Shown here in pieces: positions 1-6,393 of a DNA stretch of 16,379 nucleotides. Below the pieces are notes generated by a model. That model did no database searches and was not told the origin of the DNA. It saw only the letters and a program-made list of their open reading frames with translations. Source of the stretch: Acidobacteria bacterium 37-71-11 (GTDB taxonomy: Bacteria > Acidobacteriota > Thermoanaerobaculia > Thermoanaerobaculales > Thermoanaerobaculaceae); the NCBI GenBank assembly GCA_002279285.1, contig NCBR01000080.1, positions 1 through 16,379 of the forward strand, read 5' to 3'. Every line of letters begins with the position of its first letter. Positions within the stretch are counted from its first letter, which is position 1. A program made the translations under genes and the position numbers.

Positions 1-212
1 AGCGCAAGCCCGAGGACGAACGAGACCGAGAGCAGCACCGCTCGGGACCGGGAGGTGGCGGTGCCGCCGACCGTCGCGATGACCAGCGGCACGGCGGCGA
101 GGACGCACGGGCTGGCCGAGGAGATGACGCCGCCGAGGAAGACGAGCAGCAGCGTCACCAGCGGCGGCGCCGCGGCGGCGCGCTCGGCCAGCCGCGCGAG
201 AAGCTCCTGCAT
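1..212 (-). CDS. CcdA/DsbD-type membrane protein, 3' end cut by window
   Basis: Only the first 70 codons lie in the window. After a short N-terminal stretch there is a hydrophobic helix, then a conserved-looking SASPCVLAAVP segment (Cys36) and a second hydrophobic helix. This is the pattern of the first transmembrane helices of CcdA/DsbD-type thiol-disulfide transporters, where a Pro-Cys in helix 1 carries reducing equivalents from cytoplasmic thioredoxin across the membrane. The start codon overlaps the stop of the upstream thioredoxin gene by one base (TGATG), so the two are translationally coupled. By inference this protein would keep the secreted thioredoxin reduced. The second Cys-bearing half is not visible, so family placement is good but not certain; another CcdA-like permease is possible. 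Confidence 0.7.
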   Translation of the reverse strand, partial: MQELLARLAERAAAAPPLVTLLLVFLGGVISSASPCVLAAVPLVIATVGGTATSRSRAVLLSVSFVLGLA

Positions 213-637
213 CAGAGCAGGCCTTTCTCCCGCAGGGCCTGCTGGAACTCCGCGGGCGGGAAGTAGCCCATGTGGCGGAACACCTCATTGCCCTTGGGGT
301 TGAACACGACCTGCGTCGGCATCACCATGATCTTGAAGCGCTGGGCCACGTCCGGGTGCTGCTGGATCCAGAAGTTGTGCACCACGGCCTTGCCGCCGAG
401 CGCGACCTGGAGGTCCTGCAGGACGGGCTGCATCTGCATGCACGGGATGCAGTGCTCGCCGCCGAACTCCACGATCAGCCACGTCCCGGCCTTGAGAGCG
501 GCCTCGAGCTCGGCCGGCGCGAGTGCCCGCACGGCCGGTCGCGACACGGACCGCGCCGGCGCCGGGGCAGGGGACACCGCCAGGATGGGCGCTGCCAGCA
601 GCAGCGGGGTTGCAGCGAGAGCGATTTCAAGCTTCAT
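212..637 (-). CDS. Secreted thioredoxin-family protein (CIPC)
   Basis: The product has 141 aa. Residues 1-20 form a hydrophobic signal peptide or anchor, followed by a Pro/Ala-rich linker (about 22-45) and a thioredoxin fold. Its active site is C63-I-P-C66, and the cis-proline is P107 in the MPTQ segment. Unlike classic thioredoxin (CGPC) the dipeptide is Ile-Pro, and the pair follows FGGEH rather than FWAxW. The protein probably acts outside the cytoplasmic membrane as a thiol reductant or disulfide carrier. A good ribosome site (AAGGA, about 9 nt upstream) supports the start. It sits 15 nt after the permease stop and overlaps the CcdA-like start, so the order is permease, thioredoxin, CcdA within the ars operon. 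The substrate is unknown; supply of electrons to an exported arsenic or metal pathway is inference. Confidence 0.88.
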   Translation of the reverse strand: MKLEIALAATPLLLAAPILAVSPAPAPARSVSRPAVRALAPAELEAALKAGTWLIVEFGGEHCIPCMQMQPVLQDLQVALGGKAVVHNFWIQQHPDVAQRFKIMVMPTQVVFNPKGNEVFRHMGYFPPAEFQQALREKGLL

Positions 638-652
638 CGATTCCGTCCTTTC

Positions 653-1108
653 CTAGAACATGGCGTTGAAGAGGAAGCCGACAATCAGGATGCCCACGCC
701 AACGACGCCGACGAACGTCGCAATCAGACGAGGGCGCAACACTTTGCGTAGGATGATCGTCTCCGGGAAGGAGAGGCCGATGACCGCCATCATGAACGCG
801 AGCACCGTGCCGAGGGCCGCCCCTTTCTCGAGCAGCGCCTCGACGATCGGGATGATGCCGGCGGCGTTGGAGTACATCGGGATGCCGATCAGCACGGCAA
901 CAGGCACGCCCCACCACACGCCCTTGCCCATGAACGCCGCCATGAAGTTAGTGGGCACCCAGCCATGGATGCCGGCGCCGACCGCGATCCCGGCGAGGAC
1001 GTACGGCCAGACCTTCCCCACGATTTCGCGGACCGCGTCGAGGCCGTAGCGAACGCGGCCGGCCCAATCGAGTGCACCCCCCTCGTCGCCGCCGGCGCCG
1101 GCCTTCAT
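653..1108 (-). CDS. Permease (PF03773/ArsP-like), C-terminal half
   Basis: This 151-aa ORF reads from an ATG at 1108 that overlaps the stop of the N-terminal half (ATGA). It begins with a hydrophilic linker (MKAGAGGDEGG), then about four membrane segments, including GIPMYSNAAGIIPIVEALL and a closing hydrophobic stretch ending FLFNAMF. These match the second half of the two-repeat predicted permeases that include the organoarsenical exporter ArsP and SO_0444-type Cu/Zn permeases. No strong ribosome site precedes the ATG, so translation would depend on coupling or on a frameshift event. One extra base near 1117 would fuse it to the N half as one 384-aa protein, a plausible family length. It is therefore either a naturally split permease or a frameshifted gene or sequence error. 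Confidence 0.72.
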   Translation of the reverse strand: MKAGAGGDEGGALDWAGRVRYGLDAVREIVGKVWPYVLAGIAVGAGIHGWVPTNFMAAFMGKGVWWGVPVAVLIGIPMYSNAAGIIPIVEALLEKGAALGTVLAFMMAVIGLSFPETIILRKVLRPRLIATFVGVVGVGILIVGFLFNAMF

Positions 1109-1806
1109 CTCGTACACCGGCGCTCCATCCCGAGGCGCCCGATCACCCAACCGGAGGTCATGGCGATCGCCAGACCGGTGCCCAGGTAGACGGCGGCCAC
1201 CTTCCAGCCGAACAGGCCGAACAGCAGCACCAGCGCAACCTCGTTGATCATCGGCGCCGCGACCAGGAACGAGAACGTCACCCCGAGCGGGACGCCGGTG
1301 GTCACAAACCCTATGAACAGAGGCACCGCCGAGCACGAGCAGAACGGGGTCACGACGCCGAGCAGGGCCGCGAGCACGTTGCCGACCGACTCGTGCGTGC
1401 CGGCGAGGATCTGCCGCGTGCGCTCCGGCGTGAAGAACGAGCGCACGACGCCCACGGCAAAGACGATGAGGGTGAGCAACAGCAGCACCTTCGGCGCCTC
1501 GAACGCGAAGAACTCGACCGCCGAGGCAGGCGGCGTGCCCGGTGTGAGGCGGAGCAGATCGTAGGTGAACGCCCGCGCGATCGGGGCGAGGGACGCGTAC
1601 AGCGCCGCCCACGCTATCAGGACGATCGCGCCGAGGGCCCACCGCGACCACGGTACTGGACTGGCTGGCCGCGGGATGGTGCCCGCCGGCGCGGCGGGGA
1701 GAGGCACCCGCGTCGGCGCGATGATGGGGGACGGCCGCGCGCAGCAGGACGCCGCGGCGGGCGGAGTCGTTTCCCGATCCTTGGCGGTCGCAACCTTGTG
1801 AGCCAT
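1105..1806 (-). CDS. Permease (PF03773/ArsP-like), N-terminal half
   Basis: The 233-aa product has a cytoplasmic N-terminus (about 1-55) with a Cys-Cys pair (SCCARP), then several membrane helices. The family hallmark TPFCSCSAVPLFIGF is present, followed by GVTFSFLVAAPMINEVALVLL. In ArsP-type permeases cysteines in this area bind trivalent organoarsenicals; in related SO_0444-type proteins divalent metals are proposed. The ORF ends after GRLGMERRCTR, in the cytoplasmic linker between the two membrane repeats, and the rest of the permease continues in another frame from 1108. The start is 14 nt downstream of the acr3 stop, placing it in the ars operon. The exported substrate (methylarsenite, arsenite or a metal) cannot be decided from sequence. 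Confidence 0.78.
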   Translation of the reverse strand: MAHKVATAKDRETTPPAAASCCARPSPIIAPTRVPLPAAPAGTIPRPASPVPWSRWALGAIVLIAWAALYASLAPIARAFTYDLLRLTPGTPPASAVEFFAFEAPKVLLLLTLIVFAVGVVRSFFTPERTRQILAGTHESVGNVLAALLGVVTPFCSCSAVPLFIGFVTTGVPLGVTFSFLVAAPMINEVALVLLFGLFGWKVAAVYLGTGLAIAMTSGWVIGRLGMERRCTR

Positions 1807-1820
1807 GGTGTGCGTCAGCC

Positions 1821-2906
1821 TCAGGAGCGAGCTTCAGCCGTCTTGCGCGCCGGTGGCTGGTCGCTGCCGAAATAGCGCTTCTGGAAGTACAGCGCAACGT
1901 TGACGAGGCCGATGAGCGCCGGCACCTCGACCAGCGGTCCGATGACCGCTGCGAACGCCGCGCCCGAGTTGATGCCGAAGACCGCCACCGAAACGGCGAT
2001 GGCGAGCTCGAAGTTGTTCGAAGCCGCCGTGAACGACAGCGTCGCGGTCTTGCTGTAGTCGGCGCCGGCGGCCTTCCCCATCCAGAAACTGAGAAAGAAC
2101 ATGACGACGAAGTAGATCAGCAGCGGCACCGCGATGCGGAGCACGTCGAGGGGGATGCGGACGATCAATTGCCCCTTCAGCGAGAACATCACCACGATCG
2201 TGAACAGCAGCGCGACGAGAGTGATCGGTGAGATCTTCGGGATGAAGACGCGGTGGTACCACTCCTTGCCCTTCGCCTTCACGAGCACCAGCCGCGTCAG
2301 CATCCCGGCGAGAAACGGGATGCCGAGGTAGACGAAAACACTCCTGGCGATCTGGCCGATCGTCACCGCGACGATCGCGCCGGAAAGGCCGAACAGCGGT
2401 GGCAGCACGGTGATGAACACCCAGGCGTACACCGAGTAGAACAGCACCTGGAACACGCTGTTGAGGGCCACCAGGCCCGCGGCGTACTCGCTGTCACCCT
2501 TCGCCAGCTCGTTCCACACGATGACCATTGCGATGCAACGGGCGAGGCCGATCATGATGAGCCCGACCATGTACTCCGGGTAGCCGCGCAGGAAGATGAT
2601 GGCGAGGAAGAACATCAGGATCGGCCCGATCACCCAGTTCTGCAGCAGCGACAGGCCGAGCACCTTCCAGTTGCGGAACACGTCGCCCAGTTCCTCGTAG
2701 CGGACCTTGGCCAGCGGCGGGTACATCATGAGGATCAGACCGATCGCGATCGGGATGTTGGTGGTACCGACCTGAAAGCGGTTCGAAAACCCCACCACGC
2801 CGGGGACGAAATACCCGAGGCCGACGCCGACCGCCATGGCGGTGAAGATCCACAGCGTCAGATAACGGTCGAGGAAGGAGAGCCTGTCGGCGACGCGGGT
2901 GCTCAT
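1821..2906 (-). CDS. acr3: ACR3-family arsenite efflux permease
   Basis: The product has 361 aa, about ten hydrophobic segments and the full family length. It exports As(OH)3 across the inner membrane. The conserved helix LARCIAMVIVWNELAKGD carries Cys124, and ASNNFELAIAV carries Glu300. These match the essential Cys and Glu of characterised Acr3 proteins, and their spacing of 176 residues agrees with the known pair. Other family stretches include GLILMMYPPLAKVRYEEL and GPLVEVPALIGLVN. The ATG at 2906 overlaps the arsR stop (ATGA), so translation is coupled. The open frame upstream to 3359 is only an antisense-free extension through arsR and is not part of the gene. Expression should be controlled by the arsR promoter. 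Confidence 0.96.
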   Translation of the reverse strand: MSTRVADRLSFLDRYLTLWIFTAMAVGVGLGYFVPGVVGFSNRFQVGTTNIPIAIGLILMMYPPLAKVRYEELGDVFRNWKVLGLSLLQNWVIGPILMFFLAIIFLRGYPEYMVGLIMIGLARCIAMVIVWNELAKGDSEYAAGLVALNSVFQVLFYSVYAWVFITVLPPLFGLSGAIVAVTIGQIARSVFVYLGIPFLAGMLTRLVLVKAKGKEWYHRVFIPKISPITLVALLFTIVVMFSLKGQLIVRIPLDVLRIAVPLLIYFVVMFFLSFWMGKAAGADYSKTATLSFTAASNNFELAIAVSVAVFGINSGAAFAAVIGPLVEVPALIGLVNVALYFQKRYFGSDQPPARKTAEARS

Positions 2907-3331
2907 GCGCGTGCCCTGCGGCGCGGCGACGGCACCCCGCAACATGCCCTTCGTAGCGCGGCGACGTCGAAGTCGGGTCGGCAGATCGCCTCGACCGGCA
3001 ACCTGGTGAGGCCGCCCAGGAGCGCCGCATCCTCCGTAACCTGCGGGTCTTTGCCGAGCGCGGGCCAGAGTGCGGCGAGCGCCGGCCCGGCCCAATCCTC
3101 GGGCTCGAGGCGGTAGTGCACCCAGCGGCCGGCCTTGCGCTCGGCGAGGAGCCCGGCGTCCTTGAGGTCGGTGAGGTGGGCGGAGATCGTCGAGGGGGCG
3201 AGCCCGATCACGGCGTTCAGTTGGCAGACGCACAGCTCGCCGCCGCGCAGCATGGCGAGAATGCGCACGCGCACCGGGTGGGCAAGCGCTTTGTGCAGTC
3301 GGGTCAAATGGTCGAGGGGCGTCGATCCCAT
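2903..3331 (-). CDS. arsR: ArsR-family As(III)-responsive repressor
   Basis: The 142-aa product is an ArsR/SmtB winged helix protein: LHKALAHPVRVRILAML, then ELCVCQL with Cys34 and Cys36 at the start of the DNA-recognition helix region, then APSTISAHLTDLKDAGLL and the wing GRWVHYRLE. In the plasmid R773 repressor three cysteines (CVCxxC) hold As(III); here the third position is Asn39. Extra cysteines lie in the C-terminal tail (Cys117, Cys130, Cys131) and could complete the site, as C-terminal cysteines do in some other ArsR proteins. The ATG at 3331 is chosen because it fits the family N-terminus and lies 16 nt downstream of a good -10 box. The gene heads arsR-acr3-permease-thioredoxin-ccdA and should repress it and perhaps the divergent arsC. 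Confidence 0.95.
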   Translation of the reverse strand: MGSTPLDHLTRLHKALAHPVRVRILAMLRGGELCVCQLNAVIGLAPSTISAHLTDLKDAGLLAERKAGRWVHYRLEPEDWAGPALAALWPALGKDPQVTEDAALLGGLTRLPVEAICRPDFDVAALRRACCGVPSPRRRARA

Positions 3332-3346
3332 TTCGTCTCCGCGCGA

Positions 3347-3375
3347 AATATCGTACCATTTGACCGGGTTGTCAA
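3347..3375 (-). promoter_or_regulatory. Promoter of the arsR operon
   Basis: On the minus strand a perfect -35 box TTGACA (3370-3375) is separated by exactly 17 bp from GATATT (3347-3352). The -10 box lies 15 bases upstream of the arsR ATG. This matches a sigma70-type promoter and leaves a short leader. No equally good -10 box faces arsC. Confidence 0.7.
3360..3375. promoter_or_regulatory. Inverted repeat, candidate ArsR operator
   Basis: TTGAC-N6-GTCAA is a perfect inverted repeat lying across the arsR -35 box in the arsR/arsC gap. A dimeric winged-helix repressor bound here would block RNA polymerase. Position and symmetry are seen; binding by this ArsR is inference. Confidence 0.5.
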
Positions 3376-3406
3376 GGGCGCCGGACGGCGCCGGCGGGAG
3401 GACGGG

Positions 3407-3841
3407 ATGGCGGAGGCAACGGCGAGGCGGAAGGTCCTGATCCTGTGTACCGGCAACTCGTGCCGCTCGCAGATGGCCGAGGGGTGGGTCAAGCACGTGC
3501 TCGGCTCGCGCTGGGAGGCGTACTCGGCCGGGACGTCGCCGGCCGCCGCGGTTCACCCGCTCGCCGTGCGGGCGATGGGGGAGGTCGGGATCGACATTTC
3601 CAGTGCACACCCGACCCACGTCGAGCGGTACCTGGCCGAGCCCTGGGACCTCGTCGTCACGGTCTGCGACTCGGCGCGCGAGACCTGTCCCGTCTTTCCG
3701 CGGCCCGTCGAGCAGATCCACGTCTCGTTTCCGGACCCTGCGCTCGTCCAGGGCAGCGGGGACGAGCGCCTGGCAGCCTTCCGTGCCATACGGGATGAAA
3801 TCGAGGCGCGCCTGTTGCCCGTGCTCCGGCGGCGCGGCTAG
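3407..3841 (+). CDS. arsC: Arsenate reductase, thioredoxin-coupled type
   Basis: The 144-aa product belongs to the low-molecular-weight tyrosine phosphatase fold used by thioredoxin-linked arsenate reductases. The P-loop is C14-TGNSC-R20, followed by SQMAEGW. The resolving cysteines are Cys87 and Cys94 in VCDSARETCPVFP, and Asp110 in FPDPA is the general acid. Three redox cysteines in this layout reduce As(V) to As(III), passing a disulfide outward for thioredoxin to reduce. The ATG at 3407 has GGGAGGA 4 nt upstream; the frame is open further upstream through the arsR promoter but lacks a better start. It is divergent from arsR, with no clear promoter of its own. The secreted thioredoxin at 212-637 is in the wrong compartment to be its partner, so a cytoplasmic thioredoxin elsewhere is expected. 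Confidence 0.95.
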   Translation: MAEATARRKVLILCTGNSCRSQMAEGWVKHVLGSRWEAYSAGTSPAAAVHPLAVRAMGEVGIDISSAHPTHVERYLAEPWDLVVTVCDSARETCPVFPRPVEQIHVSFPDPALVQGSGDERLAAFRAIRDEIEARLLPVLRRRG

Positions 3842-3877
3842 GATGACCTCAAATCCTTCGCGGCGGATGAGTGTGGT

Positions 3878-4324
3878 TTACTTTTTGGCGTTCTGCTCGC
3901 CCGGGAGCTTGGCAAGGTACTTGGCCGGGTCCGCCTTGAACTTCGGCGGGCACATTGGGCAGCAGAACTCGATCGTGCGGCCCTTGTAGGCCATCGTCAC
4001 GGGCTTTCCCATGTCGCCCCCTTCGAGCTTGTCGCCGCTCACGGGGCATGTGGTCTGGATGTTCTGGAGCGTCACGCCTTCGGCGGCGATCGTGGTGAAC
4101 ACCTTCTCCGGGTCCTTGCGGAAGGTGTCGGCGGCTGCCGCATCGGCGAAGTAGATGCGCTGTCCCTGCCAGTCCACGTGCGGGCTGGTCTTGGGGTCGA
4201 TGGCCTTCCCGGTCACGGGGCAGGTGGTCTGCGGCTTGAATGCCGGTGGAGTGGCCGCGAGGACAACGACCGCTCCCACCAGCAAAACGACGCCGGCCAA
4301 CAGTGCAACGAGGTTCTTTCGCAT
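3878..4324 (-). CDS. Membrane-anchored protein with two YHS-like metal-site repeats
   Basis: The product has 148 aa. Residues 4-24 form a membrane anchor or uncleaved signal. Two related modules follow. Module 1 starts TTCPVTGKAID (Cys35) and runs through IYFADAAAADTFRKDPEKVF. Module 2 starts TTCPVSGDKLE (Cys93) and runs through IEFCCPMCPPKFKADPAKYL (Cys121, Cys122, Cys125). Both follow the YHS pattern of an N-terminal Cys loop and a C-terminal aromatic-FxxxPxKY helix, but only the second has the Cys cluster; the first has lost it. The ATG at 4324 is preferred over an upstream one at 4369 because GGAG lies 9 nt before it. Its 3' end converges on arsC with a 36-bp gap. Periplasmic heavy-metal binding, most likely copper, is inferred. 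Confidence 0.8.
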   Translation of the reverse strand: MRKNLVALLAGVVLLVGAVVVLAATPPAFKPQTTCPVTGKAIDPKTSPHVDWQGQRIYFADAAAADTFRKDPEKVFTTIAAEGVTLQNIQTTCPVSGDKLEGGDMGKPVTMAYKGRTIEFCCPMCPPKFKADPAKYLAKLPGEQNAKK

Positions 4325-4355
4325 GTCGAATTCTCCGTTTCCATCGTCATAGGGT

Positions 4356-4388
4356 GCCGCCCGCGGCAATCTGACCGCCGCGGGCGGC
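4356..4388. terminator. Perfect 12-bp GC hairpin downstream of the secreted pair
   Basis: GCCGCCCGCGGC and its exact complement flank a 9-nt loop. It begins 9 nt past the stop codon at 4397, in the gap before the YHS gene. No T run follows on either strand, so it is either a U-less terminator or a processing or attenuation hairpin between the two transcription units. Confidence 0.6.
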
Positions 4389-4396
4389 CGTTGGCT

Positions 4397-5194
4397 TCAG
4401 TAGCCGAACCGGAACCCTTCCTGGTATGCGCCCGAGTTGGTCGTGTTGTCCACATCCGTGAGATAGGCCAGGATTGCACCGTCGCCGGCGCTGACGCTGG
4501 CGCTGACGATCAGACCCTGGCGCGACCCGGCTGGGAGTCCGGCGAGGATGTCGTCGCTCTCCTGCATGTCGTACGGTTGCAGCGTCACCGAGAACGAAGA
4601 GGTCCCCGGCGCGGGCAGGCCGTCGGCAGTGAGGATCTCGACGGTCACCGTCGCCGGGTTGCCGGTCACGTTCATGAGGCCGAGGTTGAGGCGGAAGCCG
4701 GGGGTCTGGTTGGCCAGCATCCGGAGCGAGCCGTCGGGGCCGGCGCCCGGTGTCGAGGCCATCGCGACCGGCACCCCGTCCGCGACCACGCCATAGGTCC
4801 CGCCGGCAGGGCCGGGGGTCGACGTCTTGCTGACGACCTCGACCATCCCATCCGCGAGGTAGTGCACCGAACCCTTGGTTCCGGCGGCGTTGAACGTCGT
4901 GCCGACGATGTCGGGCAGGTACGTCACCGGCTGGGTGAGAGGCACAACCACGCTCTGCACCCCGGTATTGTCTTTGCCGCTCTGGTTGTACCAGAGGTTC
5001 AGCTTAGTGGCTGATTGGGTGTAGATCCACACGTCGGTGGTCCAGTACGAGCCGAACTTCCCGGGCAGGTGCGCGGCCATCGGAAGGTAGCCCTCGAGGT
5101 GGCCGGCAGGGGCCGCCGCCACCGGAAGGGACAGGAACACCGCGGCCGTTGCCGCGGCGAGTGCCATGAGCTTGAACTTTCGGGGCGTGTTCAT
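4397..5194 (-). CDS. Secreted protein of unknown function
   Basis: The 265-aa product has a clear signal peptide (KFKLMALAAATAAVFLSLPVAAA). I do not recognise the family. The mature part is rich in beta-prone residues (Val, Thr, Gly, Ser), has no cysteine, and contains segments such as GYLPMAAHLPGKFGSYWTTDVWIY and NLGLMNVTGNPATVTVEIL, which suggest stacked beta-sandwich domains like those of bacterial secreted adhesin or anchor-type proteins. It ends in the aromatic motif FRFGY. Its start overlaps the stop of the upstream Met-rich gene (ATGA), so the two are translated together and probably act together. A strong hairpin follows its stop. No catalytic motif or metal site is evident. Confidence 0.75.
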   Translation of the reverse strand: MNTPRKFKLMALAAATAAVFLSLPVAAAPAGHLEGYLPMAAHLPGKFGSYWTTDVWIYTQSATKLNLWYNQSGKDNTGVQSVVVPLTQPVTYLPDIVGTTFNAAGTKGSVHYLADGMVEVVSKTSTPGPAGGTYGVVADGVPVAMASTPGAGPDGSLRMLANQTPGFRLNLGLMNVTGNPATVTVEILTADGLPAPGTSSFSVTLQPYDMQESDDILAGLPAGSRQGLIVSASVSAGDGAILAYLTDVDNTTNSGAYQEGFRFGY

Positions 5195-5883
5195 GGCGCC
5201 ATCATCCCGCCCGACCCCAGCTTCGACAGGTCGGTCGTCCAGAGGATGTTCCCGGCGCGGTCGAGGGCGACGATCTTGTTGGTCATCTGGGTCGCCCAGC
5301 TGCCCGTGTTCCCCTGCATCATGGAGCCGCTGCCCATCGCGCCGGCCTGGCCGAAGTCGGTCACCGACGTGTAGATCCGCGAGCCGTCAGTAGAGAACTG
5401 GGGGTACGAGCCCATGTCGCCGGGAAGCGTCGTGCTCCAGCGCTGACTGCCGGTCGCCAGGTCGAGCCCGACGAGCGACGCGGCCTGCGTGCCGCTCGGC
5501 GGCGTGGTCCCGAACGGGAACCACCCCATGCCGGAAAGCGAACGCCACATCCAGGCGTTGTTGAGCACGACCACGACCACGAGGTCACCGTTGCTGCCGG
5601 CCATCATCGGCCAGCCGCTCGTGAACGTCGCCCGCCAGCGCTGCGTGCCATCCGGCCCGAGGTCGACAACCGCCCGCTGCAGCGACGCGCTACCGCCGCC
5701 GCCAGGGCTGCCCATCATGGTCATCCCCATCTGCGTCACCAGTACCGAGCCGTCGCTGGCGACGGTGACCATGCCGGTTCCGTTGGGCGTCCCGGCCCCG
5801 CCGCTCATCATGCCCTGGGCGGAAGCGAGGAGCGGCAGCAACGCGGTTGCCGCTGCGAGTGCGAAGAACTTCAATTTGTTCAT
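5191..5883 (-). CDS. Met-rich secreted protein with PQQ-like propeller repeats
   Basis: The 230-aa product has a signal peptide ending LLASA (about residue 22). The mature chain of about 208 residues has 18 methionines, many as Met-Met or Met-x-Met (QGMMSGG, TQMGMTMMG, GWPMMAG, GSGSMMQG, SGGMMAP), and no cysteine. Between them run segments typical of PQQ-type beta-propeller blades: VVDLGPDGTQRWRATF, LVGLDLATGSQRWSTTL and IVALDRAGNILWTTDL. Three blades are too few for a full propeller, so it may be a partial blade set that oligomerises. Met clusters are a known Cu(I)-binding feature of periplasmic copper proteins, so copper binding is a reasonable inference. It is coupled by ATGA to the next gene. 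Confidence 0.72.
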   Translation of the reverse strand: MNKLKFFALAAATALLPLLASAQGMMSGGAGTPNGTGMVTVASDGSVLVTQMGMTMMGSPGGGGSASLQRAVVDLGPDGTQRWRATFTSGWPMMAGSNGDLVVVVVLNNAWMWRSLSGMGWFPFGTTPPSGTQAASLVGLDLATGSQRWSTTLPGDMGSYPQFSTDGSRIYTSVTDFGQAGAMGSGSMMQGNTGSWATQMTNKIVALDRAGNILWTTDLSKLGSGGMMAP

Positions 5884-5956
5884 GACGAACCTCTCAATCT
5901 TCCTTAGATCTGTCCCTTACGGCGTTGGAGAGAACGCGACACCATCTCGCATATGG

Positions 5957-5985
5957 ATACTGACACTATATCTCTTCAAAGTCAA
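5957..5985 (-). promoter_or_regulatory. Possible promoter of the Met-rich/secreted pair
   Basis: On the minus strand TTGACT (5980-5985) is followed after 17 bp by CAGTAT (5957-5962), about 73 bp before the start at 5883. The stretch is distinctly AT-rich compared with its surroundings. The -10 box is a weak match. Confidence 0.4.
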
Positions 5986-6062
5986 CTGGAGAAGGGGCCG
6001 CCGACCTGCGCCGATCGGACGCCGTCAATCTGGGGCGGGGGAGTTACTCACTTGGAAGGTTC

Positions 6063-6374
6063 CTACATGCTCATCTTCCCAAGCAGGACCAGCTTGGCGA
6101 CCATCTTGCCGTCCGTTTCGGCGGCTTCGACCACGACGCGCTCGCCCACCATGACGTCGGCTGCGGTCACGTTCGTCTCCTCGCGCCGGAACTTGGTGTC
6201 GGTGGTGAGCTGACAGGACACCACCTTGCCGGTCGAGTCCTTCACATCGATGTTGGTTGCGCTTATTGCGTTGACGGTGCCCACCACATGATGGGTGTGC
6301 CCTTCGTGCGCCAGCAACAGAGCTGGGACGGCAAGGGCGGCAACAAAGACCAGACCTGCAGCGATCCTCTTCAT
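6063..6374 (-). CDS. Small periplasmic protein, DUF5666-like, with His cluster
   Basis: The 103-aa product has a signal peptide ending at PALLLA. The mature N-terminus HEGHTHHVVG holds four histidines, a likely metal-binding patch. It runs into a small beta-rich domain (GTVNAISATNIDVKDSTGKVV...KFRREETNVTAADVMVGERVVVEA) that resembles the single OB-like DUF5666 fold of secreted proteins. One cysteine (Cys54) is present. GGAG 6 nt before the ATG supports the start. It follows the cytochrome c stop by 19 nt and is presumably in the same transcript. The role is unknown; metal buffering is an inference from the His cluster and the copper-related setting. Confidence 0.75.
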   Translation of the reverse strand: MKRIAAGLVFVAALAVPALLLAHEGHTHHVVGTVNAISATNIDVKDSTGKVVSCQLTTDTKFRREETNVTAADVMVGERVVVEAAETDGKMVAKLVLLGKMSM

Positions 6375-6393
6375 GGCGCTCTCCTTTTCCAAT

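Noticed and set aside
1072..3116. Long plus-strand open frames (1072-1875 and 2253-3116) opposite the ars genes
   Set aside because: Arg/His/Asp-rich shadows of the permease and acr3; no known domain.
2907..3359. Extended N-terminus for acr3 through arsR
   Set aside because: This is the arsR gene read in another frame; ACR3 homology begins at the ATG at 2906.
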